NCBI GenBank assembly: GCA_029776465.1
Contig: JAKOTC010000038.1
Span: 1-10,286, forward strand
DNA: 10,286 bases
From: Bacillota bacterium
Lineage (GTDB): Bacteria; Bacillota; Clostridia; Oscillospirales; JAKOTC01
Direction of reading: 5' to 3'
Shown here one piece after another: positions 1-7,061 of this stretch (positions are counted from its first letter, which is position 1; every line of letters starts with the position of its first letter). A program made the translations under genes and the position numbers. Below the pieces are notes generated by a model. That model saw only the letters and a list, made by a program, of their open reading frames with translations. It was not told the origin of the DNA and did no database searches.

Positions 1-98
1 AAAGTCGATTAGGTAAAATTAGGATGAGGACGGATGGCCGGATTTTCGGGCTGAAGCGGATCAACCAAAATATTACTCGCCAGAAGCCGAAAGCAAAA

Positions 99-128
99 GC
101 ATAAATCGACAGCTTCTGAGGTTAATAT
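99..128 (+). promoter_or_regulatory. Putative forespore sigma F/G promoter of spoVT
   Basis: A GCATA box at 99-103 is followed, after 16 bases, by GGTTAATAT at 120-128. This fits the sigma F-type pattern (GYATA, then GGNNANNMT), which overlaps the sigma G pattern. Predicted transcription would start near 135 and give a leader of about 55 nt. In Bacillus subtilis spoVT is a sigma G gene, so a forespore promoter here is expected. A small hairpin (GACGG 135-139 with CCGTC 146-150) would lie at the start of the leader. These consensus sequences are short, so a chance match remains possible. Confidence 0.42.
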
Positions 129-188
129 CTGCCAGACGGTGTTTCCCGTCGACCCATAGAAGCGATTGGCAACAGGAGGATTTGAGTT

Positions 189-731
189 ATGAAAGCAACA
201 GGAATCGTGAGACGTATAGATGATCTGGGCCGCGTTGTCATCCCCAAGGAAATCCGCCGAACCATGAGAATTCGTGAGGGCGACCCACTGGAGATTTACA
301 CAGATGCAGACGGCGAGGTCATTTTTAAGAAATATTCCCCGGTCGGAGAACTGGCTACTTTTTCATCTCAATATGCAGAGGTGCTGTCAAAAAGCTGTGG
401 CAATCCGATCGTGGTATGTGACAGGGACCATGTTATAGCGGCGGCGGGCATCTCCAAGAAAGAAGTGCTTGAGCGTCGCATCACCCCCCAGCTTGAGGAA
501 CTGATGGAGACGAGAAAAACATATTCGGCCTCCGCCAGCGATGTTCGTAAGTTAATGGCGATTGAAGGATATGAGCGGTCGGTTTCCATTGCGGTTCCGA
601 TTATAGCCGCCGGAGATATCTGCGGGGCTATCATGATGTTGACACCGGAAAATAACAGCTTGCCCACAGAATCAGACGTTAAGCTGTTGACCGTCGCTGG
701 GAATTTCCTGGGACGTCAGCTTGACACTTAG
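189..731 (+). CDS. spoVT: Stage V sporulation protein T (AbrB-family transcriptional regulator)
   Basis: This is a transition/late-sporulation DNA-binding regulator. In Bacillus, SpoVT acts in the forespore, tuning sigma G-dependent genes and spore coat and germination properties. The first ~50 residues are a typical SpoVT-AbrB swapped-hairpin domain (MKATGIVRRIDDLGRVVIPK at 1-20, then EIRRTMRIREGDPLEIY). The rest (about 56-180) resembles the GAF-like C-terminal domain of SpoVT, with AVPIIAAGDICGAIMM typical of that fold. The length of 180 aa is close to the 178 aa Bacillus protein; AbrB itself is only about 95 aa, so the GAF domain separates the two. The ATG at 189 has a strong AGGAGGA site at 174-180, 8 nt upstream. 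The gene stands alone, with a forespore-like promoter before it and a weak terminator after it. Confidence 0.95.
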   Translation: MKATGIVRRIDDLGRVVIPKEIRRTMRIREGDPLEIYTDADGEVIFKKYSPVGELATFSSQYAEVLSKSCGNPIVVCDRDHVIAAAGISKKEVLERRITPQLEELMETRKTYSASASDVRKLMAIEGYERSVSIAVPIIAAGDICGAIMMLTPENNSLPTESDVKLLTVAGNFLGRQLDT

Positions 732-751
732 GCAGCAAGCAAATTTTAAAA

Positions 752-774
752 AAAGGCTTGCCAGCGGGCTTTTT
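752..774 (+). terminator. Weak intrinsic terminator after spoVT
   Basis: The stem pairs 752-760 (AAAGGCTTG) with 765-773 (CGGGCTTTT) around a CCAG loop, with an A-run before and a short T-run at 770-774. Three of the nine pairs are G-U, so the hairpin is weak. An alternative stem pairs GCAAGC (735-740) with GCTTGC (756-761). It sits 20 nt after the spoVT stop, where a terminator is expected, but probably allows read-through into the rimP operon. The next promoter's -35 box lies inside it. Confidence 0.4.
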
Positions 775-786
775 ATATGCTATAAT
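758..786 (+). promoter_or_regulatory. Sigma A promoter of the rimP-nusA-infB operon (extended -10)
   Basis: TTGCCA at 758-763 (5 of 6 match to TTGACA) is followed after exactly 17 bases by a perfect TATAAT at 781-786. TATGC just before it supplies the extended -10 / TRTG element found in Gram-positive promoters. Transcription should begin near 792-794, giving a leader of roughly 195 nt before rimP. This is the best housekeeping promoter I see in the window. Confidence 0.82.
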
Positions 787-823
787 ATCATGGACGCAAG
801 CTTTATGCTTTATGCCTATTTCC

Positions 824-852
824 AAGAGTGGGATTCTCCCACTCTTTCGTTT
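824..852 (+). promoter_or_regulatory. Leader attenuator hairpin upstream of rimP-nusA (probable NusA-responsive terminator)
   Basis: AAGAGTGGGA (824-833) pairs perfectly with TCCCACTCTT (837-846) around a TTC loop, giving a 10-bp stem. The T-run after it is broken by CG (TTTCGTTT, 845-852). It begins about 30 nt into the predicted transcript. A good stem with an interrupted U-tract is the form of terminator that depends on NusA. In B. subtilis the nusA operon is autoregulated by NusA-stimulated termination in its 5' leader, without an antiterminator structure. The hairpin is directly visible; its role here is inferred. Confidence 0.65.
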
Positions 853-925
853 ATGATAGGGGATATTTTTTACGCTCCCCGCCAAGACTTGTTTTTGATA
901 GATTTGAATCAATATTTAGTATTGA

Positions 926-948
926 ATGCCCTTTGAGCGGCATATTTT
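926..948 (+). promoter_or_regulatory. Second leader hairpin shortly before the rimP start
   Basis: ATGCC (926-930) pairs with GGCAT (939-943) around an 8-nt loop, followed by ATTTT. Just upstream, TCAATA (909-914) can pair with TATTGA (920-925), so the two short helices could stack. Each is only 5-6 bp, so this is weak. It could be a second pause or attenuation point, or could keep the rimP ribosome binding site (975-983) unpaired. It could also be chance in AT-rich sequence. Confidence 0.25.
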
Positions 949-988
949 GTATCAGCTTATAAAATCAAAAAGTAAAGGATGTGTTTTG

Positions 989-1459
989 TTGCCGGAATTT
1001 AAAAGAGGGAATGTGGCCTCTCGAGTAGAAGAACTCTGCGCACCTGTTGCGGCGGAGTGTCAGTTGTCCCTTTGGGACGTTGTCTATGAAAAAGAGGGCG
1101 GCGCCTGGTTTTTGCGGATATATATCGATAAAGAGGGCGGAGTGACCATTGAAGACTGTGAAAAATTCAGCCGCCTGATCGATCCCATTCTGGATGAAGC
1201 CGATCCCATTGAAAACAGCTATTATTTAGAAGTCTCCTCTCCGGGAATCGAGCGGCGTCTGCGCAAGCCCGCTCACTTTACTGCCTGCATGGGTAAACGG
1301 ATTTTGCTGCGGCTGATTCGCCCTGTGGAGGGCCAACGTGAACGGGAAGGCCTGCTGGTGGGCTTTGATAAGGGCGTCCTTCGTATCCGCACCGAAAAGG
1401 GTGACGAAGAATATAAATTATCCGAAACCGCATTTGTCAGATTGGTTGATGAATCATAA
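989..1459 (+). CDS. rimP: Ribosome maturation factor RimP
   Basis: RimP is a cytoplasmic factor that binds the assembling 30S subunit and helps 16S rRNA and S12 incorporation. The protein has the family's N-terminal alpha/beta domain (VASRVEELCAPVAAE, then LWDVVYEKEGGAWFLRIYID) and the hallmark SSPGIER motif at residues 83-89. A small C-terminal Sm-like beta domain (about 95-156) follows, ending in LSETAFVRLVDES. At 156 aa the length is normal. I choose the TTG at 989: AAGGATGTG at 975-983 is a near-perfect Shine-Dalgarno match with about 7 nt spacing, and the protein then begins at the conserved region. A TTG at 986 is also possible. An in-frame ATG at 926 would add 21 poorly conserved residues, has no good ribosome site, and sits in a hairpin. 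It is the first gene of the operon, 17 nt before nusA. Confidence 0.93.
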   Translation: MPEFKRGNVASRVEELCAPVAAECQLSLWDVVYEKEGGAWFLRIYIDKEGGVTIEDCEKFSRLIDPILDEADPIENSYYLEVSSPGIERRLRKPAHFTACMGKRILLRLIRPVEGQREREGLLVGFDKGVLRIRTEKGDEEYKLSETAFVRLVDES

Positions 1460-1476
1460 TACAGGGGGTATATAGG

Positions 1477-2514
1477 GTGAATAACGAGTTTTTTGAGGCG
1501 CTTTCGCTGCTGGAAAAGGAGAAGCGTATTCCGGCGAACCAGTTGCTGGAGCGTATCAAAAATGCCATTTTAATCGCTGTGCGGCGCAATTATGGCTGTG
1601 AAGACAATGTGATTATGGACGTGGACATAGATAAGGGTAAGTTTGATGTATACATCCGTAAGACGGTGGTGAAAGAGGTTACGGATCCGGCCAGAGAAAT
1701 TTTAGAGTCTGAAGCTGTGAAGCATAGAAACTACAAACGGGCGGACGGCTTTGTGGACGTCAAACTGGACCCCAAAGAGTTCGGCCGAATTGCGGCGCAG
1801 TCCGCCAAGCATGTGATACGGCAGGGGATCCGGGAAGAAGAGCGCTCGCAGATGTATGAGACCTTCCAAAAGCACCAGTTCGAGTTGCTGGCCGCCCGCG
1901 TATCCAAGGTTGACCCGGTCACCGGCAATGTGACGCTGGAGATTGACGGAAACGAACTGCTTCTGCCCAAGGGCGAACAGATCCCCGGTGAGGTTTTGAC
2001 CGAGGGTAAGATTACCCGGGTATATGTGGTGGATGTGAAGGAAGGGGACAAAGGCCCCCGTGCCATGATTTCCCGTACCCATCCGGGCATGGTTCGCCGC
2101 CTGTTTGAAAATGAAGTATCCGAAATCGCTGACGGGCTGGTGGAAATCAAGGCCATTGCCCGTGAGGCCGGAAGCCGCACCAAGATGGCGGTTTACAGCA
2201 GAGACCCCAATGTGGACCCCGTGGGCGCCTGTATCGGACACAAGGGCAGCCGTGTGGCCAAAATCATTGACGAGCTTAACGGGGAGAAAATCGATATCGT
2301 CCGTTACAGCGATGACCCGGTGGAGATGATCAGCGCTGCTCTTTCTCCGGCGGTGGTCTCTCGCATTGAGATACTGGAAGACCAGGAGAAAGCCTGCCGG
2401 GTATTCGTTCCTGCCGGCCAGCTTTCCCTCGCCATCGGAAACCGTGGGCAAAACGCCCGGTTGGCCGCCAGAATGACCGGATGGAAGATTGATATTCATT
2501 CAGAGGAAGAATAG
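1477..2514 (+). CDS. nusA: Transcription termination/antitermination factor NusA
   Basis: NusA binds RNA polymerase near the RNA exit channel, promotes pausing and hairpin-dependent termination, and takes part in rRNA antitermination. The order is an N-terminal polymerase-binding domain (about 1-125, beginning MNNEFFEALSLLEKEKRIP), an S1 domain (about 135-200) and KH1 with the GHKG loop at 254-257. KH2 follows, with GNRG at 321-324 and RLAARMTGWKIDI at the end. At 345 aa it lacks the two acidic repeats of E. coli NusA, as is usual in Firmicutes. The GTG start at 1477 is preceded by AGGGGGT (1463-1469). It lies downstream of a leader hairpin that could serve for its own feedback control. Confidence 0.97.
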   Translation: MNNEFFEALSLLEKEKRIPANQLLERIKNAILIAVRRNYGCEDNVIMDVDIDKGKFDVYIRKTVVKEVTDPAREILESEAVKHRNYKRADGFVDVKLDPKEFGRIAAQSAKHVIRQGIREEERSQMYETFQKHQFELLAARVSKVDPVTGNVTLEIDGNELLLPKGEQIPGEVLTEGKITRVYVVDVKEGDKGPRAMISRTHPGMVRRLFENEVSEIADGLVEIKAIAREAGSRTKMAVYSRDPNVDPVGACIGHKGSRVAKIIDELNGEKIDIVRYSDDPVEMISAALSPAVVSRIEILEDQEKACRVFVPAGQLSLAIGNRGQNARLAARMTGWKIDIHSEEE

Positions 2515-2546
2515 TCTGGACTGAGGGGAAGGGAGAGTGGAGGCGT

Positions 2547-2816
2547 ATGCAGCAGAAGCGGCAGCCCCGGCGGATGTGTACAGGATGCGGGGAAATGAAG
2601 AATAAACGCGATCTGATACGGGTGGTCCGCAGCCCCGAAGGAACACTTTCCATTGACAAGAGGGGTAAGCTTCCCGGACGGGGTGCCTACCTGTGCCCCA
2701 ACGCCGATTGCCTGAAAAAAGCCGTGAAAACCAAACGGCTGGAGCGCAATCTGGAAACACCGGTGCCTGATGAAATTATGGAACAATTAAAAAAGGAGAT
2801 TGAGGCGGTTGATTGA
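2547..2816 (+). CDS. ylxR: YlxR-family RNA-binding protein (RnpM, RNase P modulator)
   Basis: This small basic protein (89 aa) is found almost always between nusA and infB. B. subtilis YlxR has been reported to bind the RNase P RNA and modulate RNase P activity, hence the name RnpM. Family features are the N-terminal RMCTGCGEMK (Cys11, Cys14), the LIRVVRSPEG strand at 23-32, and GRGAYLC at 44-50 with a further Cys55. The four cysteines could form a metal knuckle, although the family often loses them. Purine-rich sequence (AGGGGAAGGGAGAG, about 2524-2537, and GGAGG 2539-2543) precedes the ATG. It starts 32 nt after nusA and overlaps the start of ylxQ. Confidence 0.92.
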   Translation: MQQKRQPRRMCTGCGEMKNKRDLIRVVRSPEGTLSIDKRGKLPGRGAYLCPNADCLKKAVKTKRLERNLETPVPDEIMEQLKKEIEAVD

Positions 2817-3177
2817 CAGATTTATGTCCACGCTTGGCCTTGCCCGACGGGCAGGAAAGCTGAGCTGGGGCATCGAAACGGTGAGCAACGCCGTTCACGC
2901 CGGAAAGGCTGTGGTGGTGTTCATGGCGGCGGATCTCTCGGATCGGTCCAAACGAACCATCTGCGAGGTCTGTAAAAAACGGGGAGTTCCCTGTATCCAA
3001 ACCCCATACAGCATGAACCAGCTGGGCGAAGCTGTGGGTGTTTTTACCGGAATACTGGCCCTGACCGATCCGGGTCTGGCGAAATCCGCACAGTCGAATT
3101 TTCAGCTTGTAACAACCCAACCCATTACGACGGAGAAGAAAGACATCCCGCTTAAAAGCAAGGAGGATTCTAAATGA
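2809..3177 (+). CDS. ylxQ: YlxQ, L7Ae/L30e-family RNA-binding protein
   Basis: This is a ribosomal L7Ae-like protein; the family recognises kink-turn RNAs, but the cellular partner of YlxQ is not firmly known. The characteristic start, [17 protein letters not shown] (residues 5-21), is followed by [18 protein letters not shown], the strand and helix contacting RNA. The L7Ae fold ends near residue 95. About 25 polar residues follow ([11 protein letters not shown]...) that look like a variable tail. I choose TTG 2809 (122 aa): AGGAG at 2794-2798 is 10 nt away and the resulting [10 protein letters not shown] fits the family. TTG 2800 would leave almost no spacing from that site. The start overlaps the ylxR stop, and the stop overlaps infB in an ATGA, so both junctions suggest coupled translation. 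Confidence 0.88.
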   Translation: MIDRFMSTLGLARRAGKLSWGIETVSNAVHAGKAVVVFMAADLSDRSKRTICEVCKKRGVPCIQTPYSMNQLGEAVGVFTGILALTDPGLAKSAQSNFQLVTTQPITTEKKDIPLKSKEDSK

Positions 3178-5642
3178 TAATTAAAAAATATAAGGTACAT
3201 GAACTTGCGAAGGATTTCGATCTGCAAAGCAAGGATGTTTTGGCTATACTCAACGGTATTTCCAAAGAGGAGAAAAAGTATTCCTCGGTTTTAACCGAGC
3301 AGGAACTGAACGTCGTTTTTGATGTTCTTACCAAACAACATTCTGTTGAGAATTTTTCTGCCTTCTTTGAAGAAGCCGAGCAGAAGCGCGATGCCCGTCG
3401 TAAAGAAGAGGAGGAAAAAGCAGACCAGGCTCAGCAAAAGGCTGCCCAGGAACAGGCCGCGGCACCGCAGGCTGTCAAGCAGGCTTCCGCCGCCCAACCC
3501 GCTTCGACGCAGAATCGGGCCAAGGCCCCGGTTCAAAATCGGACGCAGGGCAATGATCAGCCTCGTCCTCAAAACGCCCAGCAGGGTTCACCGGCGGCAA
3601 GCGCTCAGCCCGCTCAAAATGTCCAGTCCAAGCCCAAAGGGCAGGCGCCTTCTCGCGATAAAGAGATTCGCCACGTCGACACCCGAACCGTCTTCGTGGA
3701 TGCAGATAAATACAGCGATAAATACGAGAATATCTCCAGCACCCGCAACATGCCCAGTAAGAATTTTGAATCCCGCAAGCAAAAGATCAACCAGAAGTCC
3801 AAGCAGCAGGGGAAACCGGTATACTCCAAAAAGGAGACCGAGGCGGAAAAGCTGCGCCGTATTCAGCTGGAGAAGGCCCGCAAGCAGCAGCTTAAAATTA
3901 CCATACCCGATGAGATTTCCGTCAGCGAACTGGCCTCCCGCCTGAAAAAGAATGTGGCCGAGGTGGTTAAAAAGCTGATGAGCTCCTTGGGCGTCATGGC
4001 TTCTGCTTCCGAAGTGATCGATTATGATACCGCCGCTTTGGTGGCTATGGAATTCGGCGCCAAGGTTGAGCGTGAAGTCACTCTGACGATTGAAGAGCGG
4101 ATTATCGACCAGACCGAGGACAATGACGACAACCTGGTCCCCCGCAGCCCCATTGTGGTGGTTATGGGTCACGTAGACCACGGAAAAACTACTTTGCTGG
4201 ACGCCATTCGTCATTCCAATGTGGCCAGCGGAGAGGCCGGCGGCATTACCCAGCATATCGGTGCTTACCGTGTTCCGGTGGGGGATCGTGAGATTACCTT
4301 CCTGGATACTCCCGGCCACGAGGCCTTTACAGCCATGAGAGCCAGAGGCGCTCAGGTGACCGATATTGTTATCCTGGTGGTGGCGGCTGATGACGGCATC
4401 ATGCCCCAGACCGTGGAAGCTATCAACCACGCAAAGGCGGCAAACGTCTCCATCGTTGTGGCTGTCAATAAAATGGATAAACCGGGTGCGAATCCCGACC
4501 GTGTCAAGCAGGAACTGACCGAGTATGGTTTGGTTCCAGAGGAATGGGGCGGCGATACCCCTGTGGTTCCGGTTTCGGCGTTAACCAGACAGGGTATTGA
4601 CGATCTGCTGGAAATCGTGATGCTGGTGGCCGATATGAAAGAATTAAAGGCCAATCCTGACCGTGCGGCTCGGGGTACCGTGATCGAATCCCGTCTGGAC
4701 AAAGGGCGTGGCCCCGTTGCTACCCTGCTGGTTCAAAACGGAACCCTCCATGTGGGCGATATTATTGTGGCCGGCAATACCGTGGGCCGTGTCCGCGCCA
4801 TGACCGACGACCGCGGCAACAAGGTGCAGAAGGCGGCGCCTTCCTGCCCGGTGGAAGTCACCGGCCTTTCCGAGGTGCCCCAGGCGGGGGACGGCTTTGA
4901 CGCCGTATCCGACGAGCGCTTGGCCCGAGAGCTGGTGGAAAGCCGCAAGAGCAAAGAGAAGGAAGAAAAATTCAAATCTCAGCAAAAAGTCACGCTGGAT
5001 AACCTCTTCTCCTCCCTGAAAGAGGGCGAGGTAAAAGAATTGCCCATCATTGTCAAGGCGGACGTGGCAGGCTCGGTGGAAGCCATTACCCAGTCCCTGC
5101 ACAAGCTTTCCAATGAGGAGGTTCGTGTCCGCGTTATCCACGGCGCCGTGGGCGGCGTGACCGAGTCCGACGTGATGCTGGCCCAGGCCTCCAATGCCAT
5201 CATCGTGGGATTCAACGTGAGACCCGACCCGATTGCCGCCGCCAATGCCGAGGCAGAGGGTGTGGATATCCGTCTCTACCGCATTATCTATGACTGCTTA
5301 AATGAAGTGCAGAGCGCCATGAAGGGCATGCTTGCGCCCAAGACCCGCGAGGTATTGCTGGGCAGAGTGGAAATCCGCAAGGTTTACAAGATTTCCAATG
5401 TGGGAACCGTTGCCGGATGTTATGTTCTGGACGGCAAGGTTACCCGTAACGCGCTCATCCGTGTGGTTCGCGACAGCATTATTATCGCGGACGACAAGCT
5501 GGAATCCCTCAAACGCTTTAAGGATGATGCAAAAGAGGTTATGCAGGGCTTTGAATGCGGCATCACCCTGGCTAAATTTAATGATATTAAAGAAGGCGAT
5601 ATCCTCGAAGCCTATATCATTGAGGAATACCGCCCGGATTAA
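3174..5642 (+). CDS. infB: Translation initiation factor IF-2
   Basis: This GTPase places formyl-Met-tRNA on the 30S subunit and promotes 50S joining. An N-terminal IF2N helical domain (1-65) is followed by a charged, then Gln/Ala/Pro-rich disordered linker (about 66-168) and a basic region. A second IF2N-type domain lies at about 241-300. The G domain has GHVDHGKT at 332-339, GGITQHIGA from 356, DTPGH at 378-382, NKMD at 432-435 and SAL at 468-470. Domains II and III and the C1-C2 tRNA-binding region complete it, ending in [13 protein letters not shown]. At 822 aa it is a typical full-length Clostridia IF-2. AGGAGG at 3161-3166 lies 7 nt before the ATG. No ylxP is present between infB and rbfA, unlike B. 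subtilis. Confidence 0.98.
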   Translation: MIIKKYKVHELAKDFDLQSKDVLAILNGISKEEKKYSSVLTEQELNVVFDVLTKQHSVENFSAFFEEAEQKRDARRKEEEEKADQAQQKAAQEQAAAPQAVKQASAAQPASTQNRAKAPVQNRTQGNDQPRPQNAQQGSPAASAQPAQNVQSKPKGQAPSRDKEIRHVDTRTVFVDADKYSDKYENISSTRNMPSKNFESRKQKINQKSKQQGKPVYSKKETEAEKLRRIQLEKARKQQLKITIPDEISVSELASRLKKNVAEVVKKLMSSLGVMASASEVIDYDTAALVAMEFGAKVEREVTLTIEERIIDQTEDNDDNLVPRSPIVVVMGHVDHGKTTLLDAIRHSNVASGEAGGITQHIGAYRVPVGDREITFLDTPGHEAFTAMRARGAQVTDIVILVVAADDGIMPQTVEAINHAKAANVSIVVAVNKMDKPGANPDRVKQELTEYGLVPEEWGGDTPVVPVSALTRQGIDDLLEIVMLVADMKELKANPDRAARGTVIESRLDKGRGPVATLLVQNGTLHVGDIIVAGNTVGRVRAMTDDRGNKVQKAAPSCPVEVTGLSEVPQAGDGFDAVSDERLARELVESRKSKEKEEKFKSQQKVTLDNLFSSLKEGEVKELPIIVKADVAGSVEAITQSLHKLSNEEVRVRVIHGAVGGVTESDVMLAQASNAIIVGFNVRPDPIAAANAEAEGVDIRLYRIIYDCLNEVQSAMKGMLAPKTREVLLGRVEIRKVYKISNVGTVAGCYVLDGKVTRNALIRVVRDSIIIADDKLESLKRFKDDAKEVMQGFECGITLAKFNDIKEGDILEAYIIEEYRPD

Positions 5643-5703
5643 AGTTGAAATAAACAGATTGATTACGCCGGATGTATAAAGCCGGAAGGAAAGGAAGATG
5701 GAC

Positions 5704-6078
5704 ATGGCTTCTTATCGCAGAGATCGGGCAGAAGAGGATATCAAAAGAGAACTGACCGCCATTATACCACGGCTGAAGGACCCCCGTATCTCGGGTATGC
5801 TGAGTGTTGTTCGGCTGGAACTGGCTCCTGACATGTCCCGTGCAAAGGTTTATGTCAGCGCCATGGAGGGGCTGGCTGTGGCAAAAACCGCGGCCAGAGG
5901 ACTTCAGGCGGCGGGCGGGTTTATTCAGCGGGAAATCGCGTCCAAACTTCGCCTTCGCACCATTCCGTTTTTTGAGTTTATTGCTGACAATTCCATTGAG
6001 TACAGTGCCGAGATATCCAAAAAGATCGAGAGCGTATTAAAGAAGGACGGAAAAACCGATGCCACTGAAGATGAGTGA
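5704..6078 (+). CDS. rbfA: 30S ribosome-binding factor RbfA
   Basis: RbfA is a small KH-type protein that binds near the 5' helix of 16S rRNA during late 30S assembly and matters for cold adaptation. The single KH-like fold shows the usual signature KDPRISGMLSVVRLELAPDM (residues 25-44) followed by AKVYVS. It has a family-typical end at 124 aa. I choose ATG 5704, giving MASYRRDRAEEDIKREL, which matches the conserved family N-terminus; AAGGAAG (5691-5697) lies 6 nt upstream. An ATG at 5698 with GGAAGGA (5684-5690) is equally usable and would add Met-Asp. The gap after infB is about 60 nt and shows no clear terminator. The 3' end overlaps nrnA. Confidence 0.94.
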   Translation: MASYRRDRAEEDIKRELTAIIPRLKDPRISGMLSVVRLELAPDMSRAKVYVSAMEGLAVAKTAARGLQAAGGFIQREIASKLRLRTIPFFEFIADNSIEYSAEISKKIESVLKKDGKTDATEDE

Positions 6079-7027
6079 GATTGCTGCCGGCATCAAGGAA
6101 GCAGCGGAATTTTTAAAGTCGGGCGATTGCTTCTGCATTGTCAGCCATATTAACCCGGATGGGGATACCCTCGGTTCGGCTTATGCGCTGGCAGGGATTT
6201 TGGAATCCATCGGCAAGCAGGTTCAGGTTCGTTGCGCAAGCCCGATCCCGCCCCGCTATTCCTATCTCGCCGAGGGGCTGAAGCTTTCCTGCACCGATCC
6301 CCGGCAGATTGTGGCAGTGGATATTGCGGGCATCTCCCTTTGGGGAAGCCTTTGGGAAGAACTGGGCGGCAGGTGTGATCTGCTGATTGATCACCATGTG
6401 TCCAACGAACGGTATGCGAAGCTTTCCGTAATTGACGCTTCGGCCTCGGCGACTGCGATTTTAATGCTGGAGCTGGCTGAAGCCATGAACGTGCCGCTTA
6501 CCAAGCAGATTGCCAACGCCATTTTCACCGGTATTACCACCGACACCGGCTGTTTCCGCTATTCCAACACCAATGCCCAGACCTTCGAAGCCGGTATGAT
6601 TCTGGCTCAGGCCGGGGCGGAAACCTCCATGATCAACAAATTGATGTTTGAAACCAAAACACGGGCTGAGATGGAAATCATGCGGCTGGCGCTGGACAGC
6701 ATCGAATTTCATTATGAGGGCCGATGCGCCATCCTCACGGTCACTCTGGATATGCGTGAGCAGGCCGGCTATTACGATGAAGACCTGGGAGAGATTGCGG
6801 CCCTGCCCAGACGGGTGGAGGGTGTTCAGTGCGGCATCACCATCAAACAGAAATCCGAAGATGAATTCAAAATCTCGCTGAGAACCGTTTCGGGGGTCAA
6901 TGCCTATGAAATTGCCGGACGGTTCGGCGGAGGCGGCCATGCCAGGGCGGCAGGCTGCACCCTTTACGGCAGCCTGGAAGAAGTTCGTGAAAAAATCATT
7001 GAGGCCGTAGGAGACTTTTTATCTTGA
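6059..7027 (+). CDS. nrnA: Bifunctional oligoribonuclease and pAp phosphatase NrnA (DHH/DHHA1 family)
   Basis: NrnA degrades 2-5 nt RNAs to mononucleotides and dephosphorylates 3'-phosphoadenosine 5'-phosphate. The DHH domain carries the metal-binding motifs HINPDGDTLGS (His30, Asp34, Asp36), Asp88 in VAVDIAG, DHH at 111-113 and Asp162 in TDTGCFRYSNT. The C-terminal DHHA1 substrate domain has GGGGH at 290-294 followed by ARAAGC. All expected metal ligands are present. At 322 aa it is close to the ~313 aa Bacillus enzyme. ATG 6059 has AGAAGGACGG (6041-6050) upstream; ATG 6071 would lack that spacing. The start lies inside the last codons of rbfA, so translation is probably coupled. Presence of nrnA between rbfA and truB is common in Clostridia and related groups. 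Confidence 0.95.
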   Translation: MPLKMSEIAAGIKEAAEFLKSGDCFCIVSHINPDGDTLGSAYALAGILESIGKQVQVRCASPIPPRYSYLAEGLKLSCTDPRQIVAVDIAGISLWGSLWEELGGRCDLLIDHHVSNERYAKLSVIDASASATAILMLELAEAMNVPLTKQIANAIFTGITTDTGCFRYSNTNAQTFEAGMILAQAGAETSMINKLMFETKTRAEMEIMRLALDSIEFHYEGRCAILTVTLDMREQAGYYDEDLGEIAALPRRVEGVQCGITIKQKSEDEFKISLRTVSGVNAYEIAGRFGGGGHARAAGCTLYGSLEEVREKIIEAVGDFLS

Positions 7028-7061
7028 TTTTAATTTTTATTTAATTTTTTAGGAATAGAAT

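Noticed and set aside
3..104. Open frame on the + strand without a start, 33 codons rich in Lys and Arg, ending at TAA 102-104; possible tail of an upstream gene
   Set aside because: I recognise no family in it, a second frame would also end near 10-12, and its stop overlaps the proposed forespore -35 box. It may be a real gene end, but the window gives too little to support it.
859..880. GGGGA (859-863) pairing with TCCCC (876-880) as a terminator or antiterminator
   Set aside because: Only 5 bp around a 12-nt loop, no T-run directly after it, and it does not compete well with the 824-846 stem.
895..922. Second rimP promoter, TTGATA with 16-base spacing to TAGTAT
   Set aside because: The -10 box is only a 4 of 6 match without an extended element, and the surrounding AT-rich sequence makes such matches common. 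A promoter here would bypass the attenuator, so start-site data could revive it.
790..936. Possible leader peptide in the rimP leader (ATG 790 or 805, reading through to a stop at 934-936)
   Set aside because: Neither ATG has a Shine-Dalgarno site, ATG 790 lies before the predicted transcript start, and the frame runs across the perfect hairpin with no family resemblance.
926..988. Longer RimP starting at ATG 926 (177 aa)
   Set aside because: The extra 21 residues do not resemble RimP N-termini, there is no ribosome site before 926, and a near-perfect one (975-983) points to TTG 989.
1702..2499. Long minus-strand open frame opposite nusA, with similar ones opposite infB (3588-4430) and the GH4 gene (9310-10263)
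   Set aside because: These lie entirely opposite well-recognised genes, show no family motifs, and long antisense frames are common against GC-rich coding DNA.
3319..3945. 208-codon open frame inside infB, Arg/Pro/Ser-rich
   Set aside because: It is an out-of-frame shadow of the low-complexity IF-2 linker; composition follows from the GC-rich codons and no ribosome site or domain is visible.
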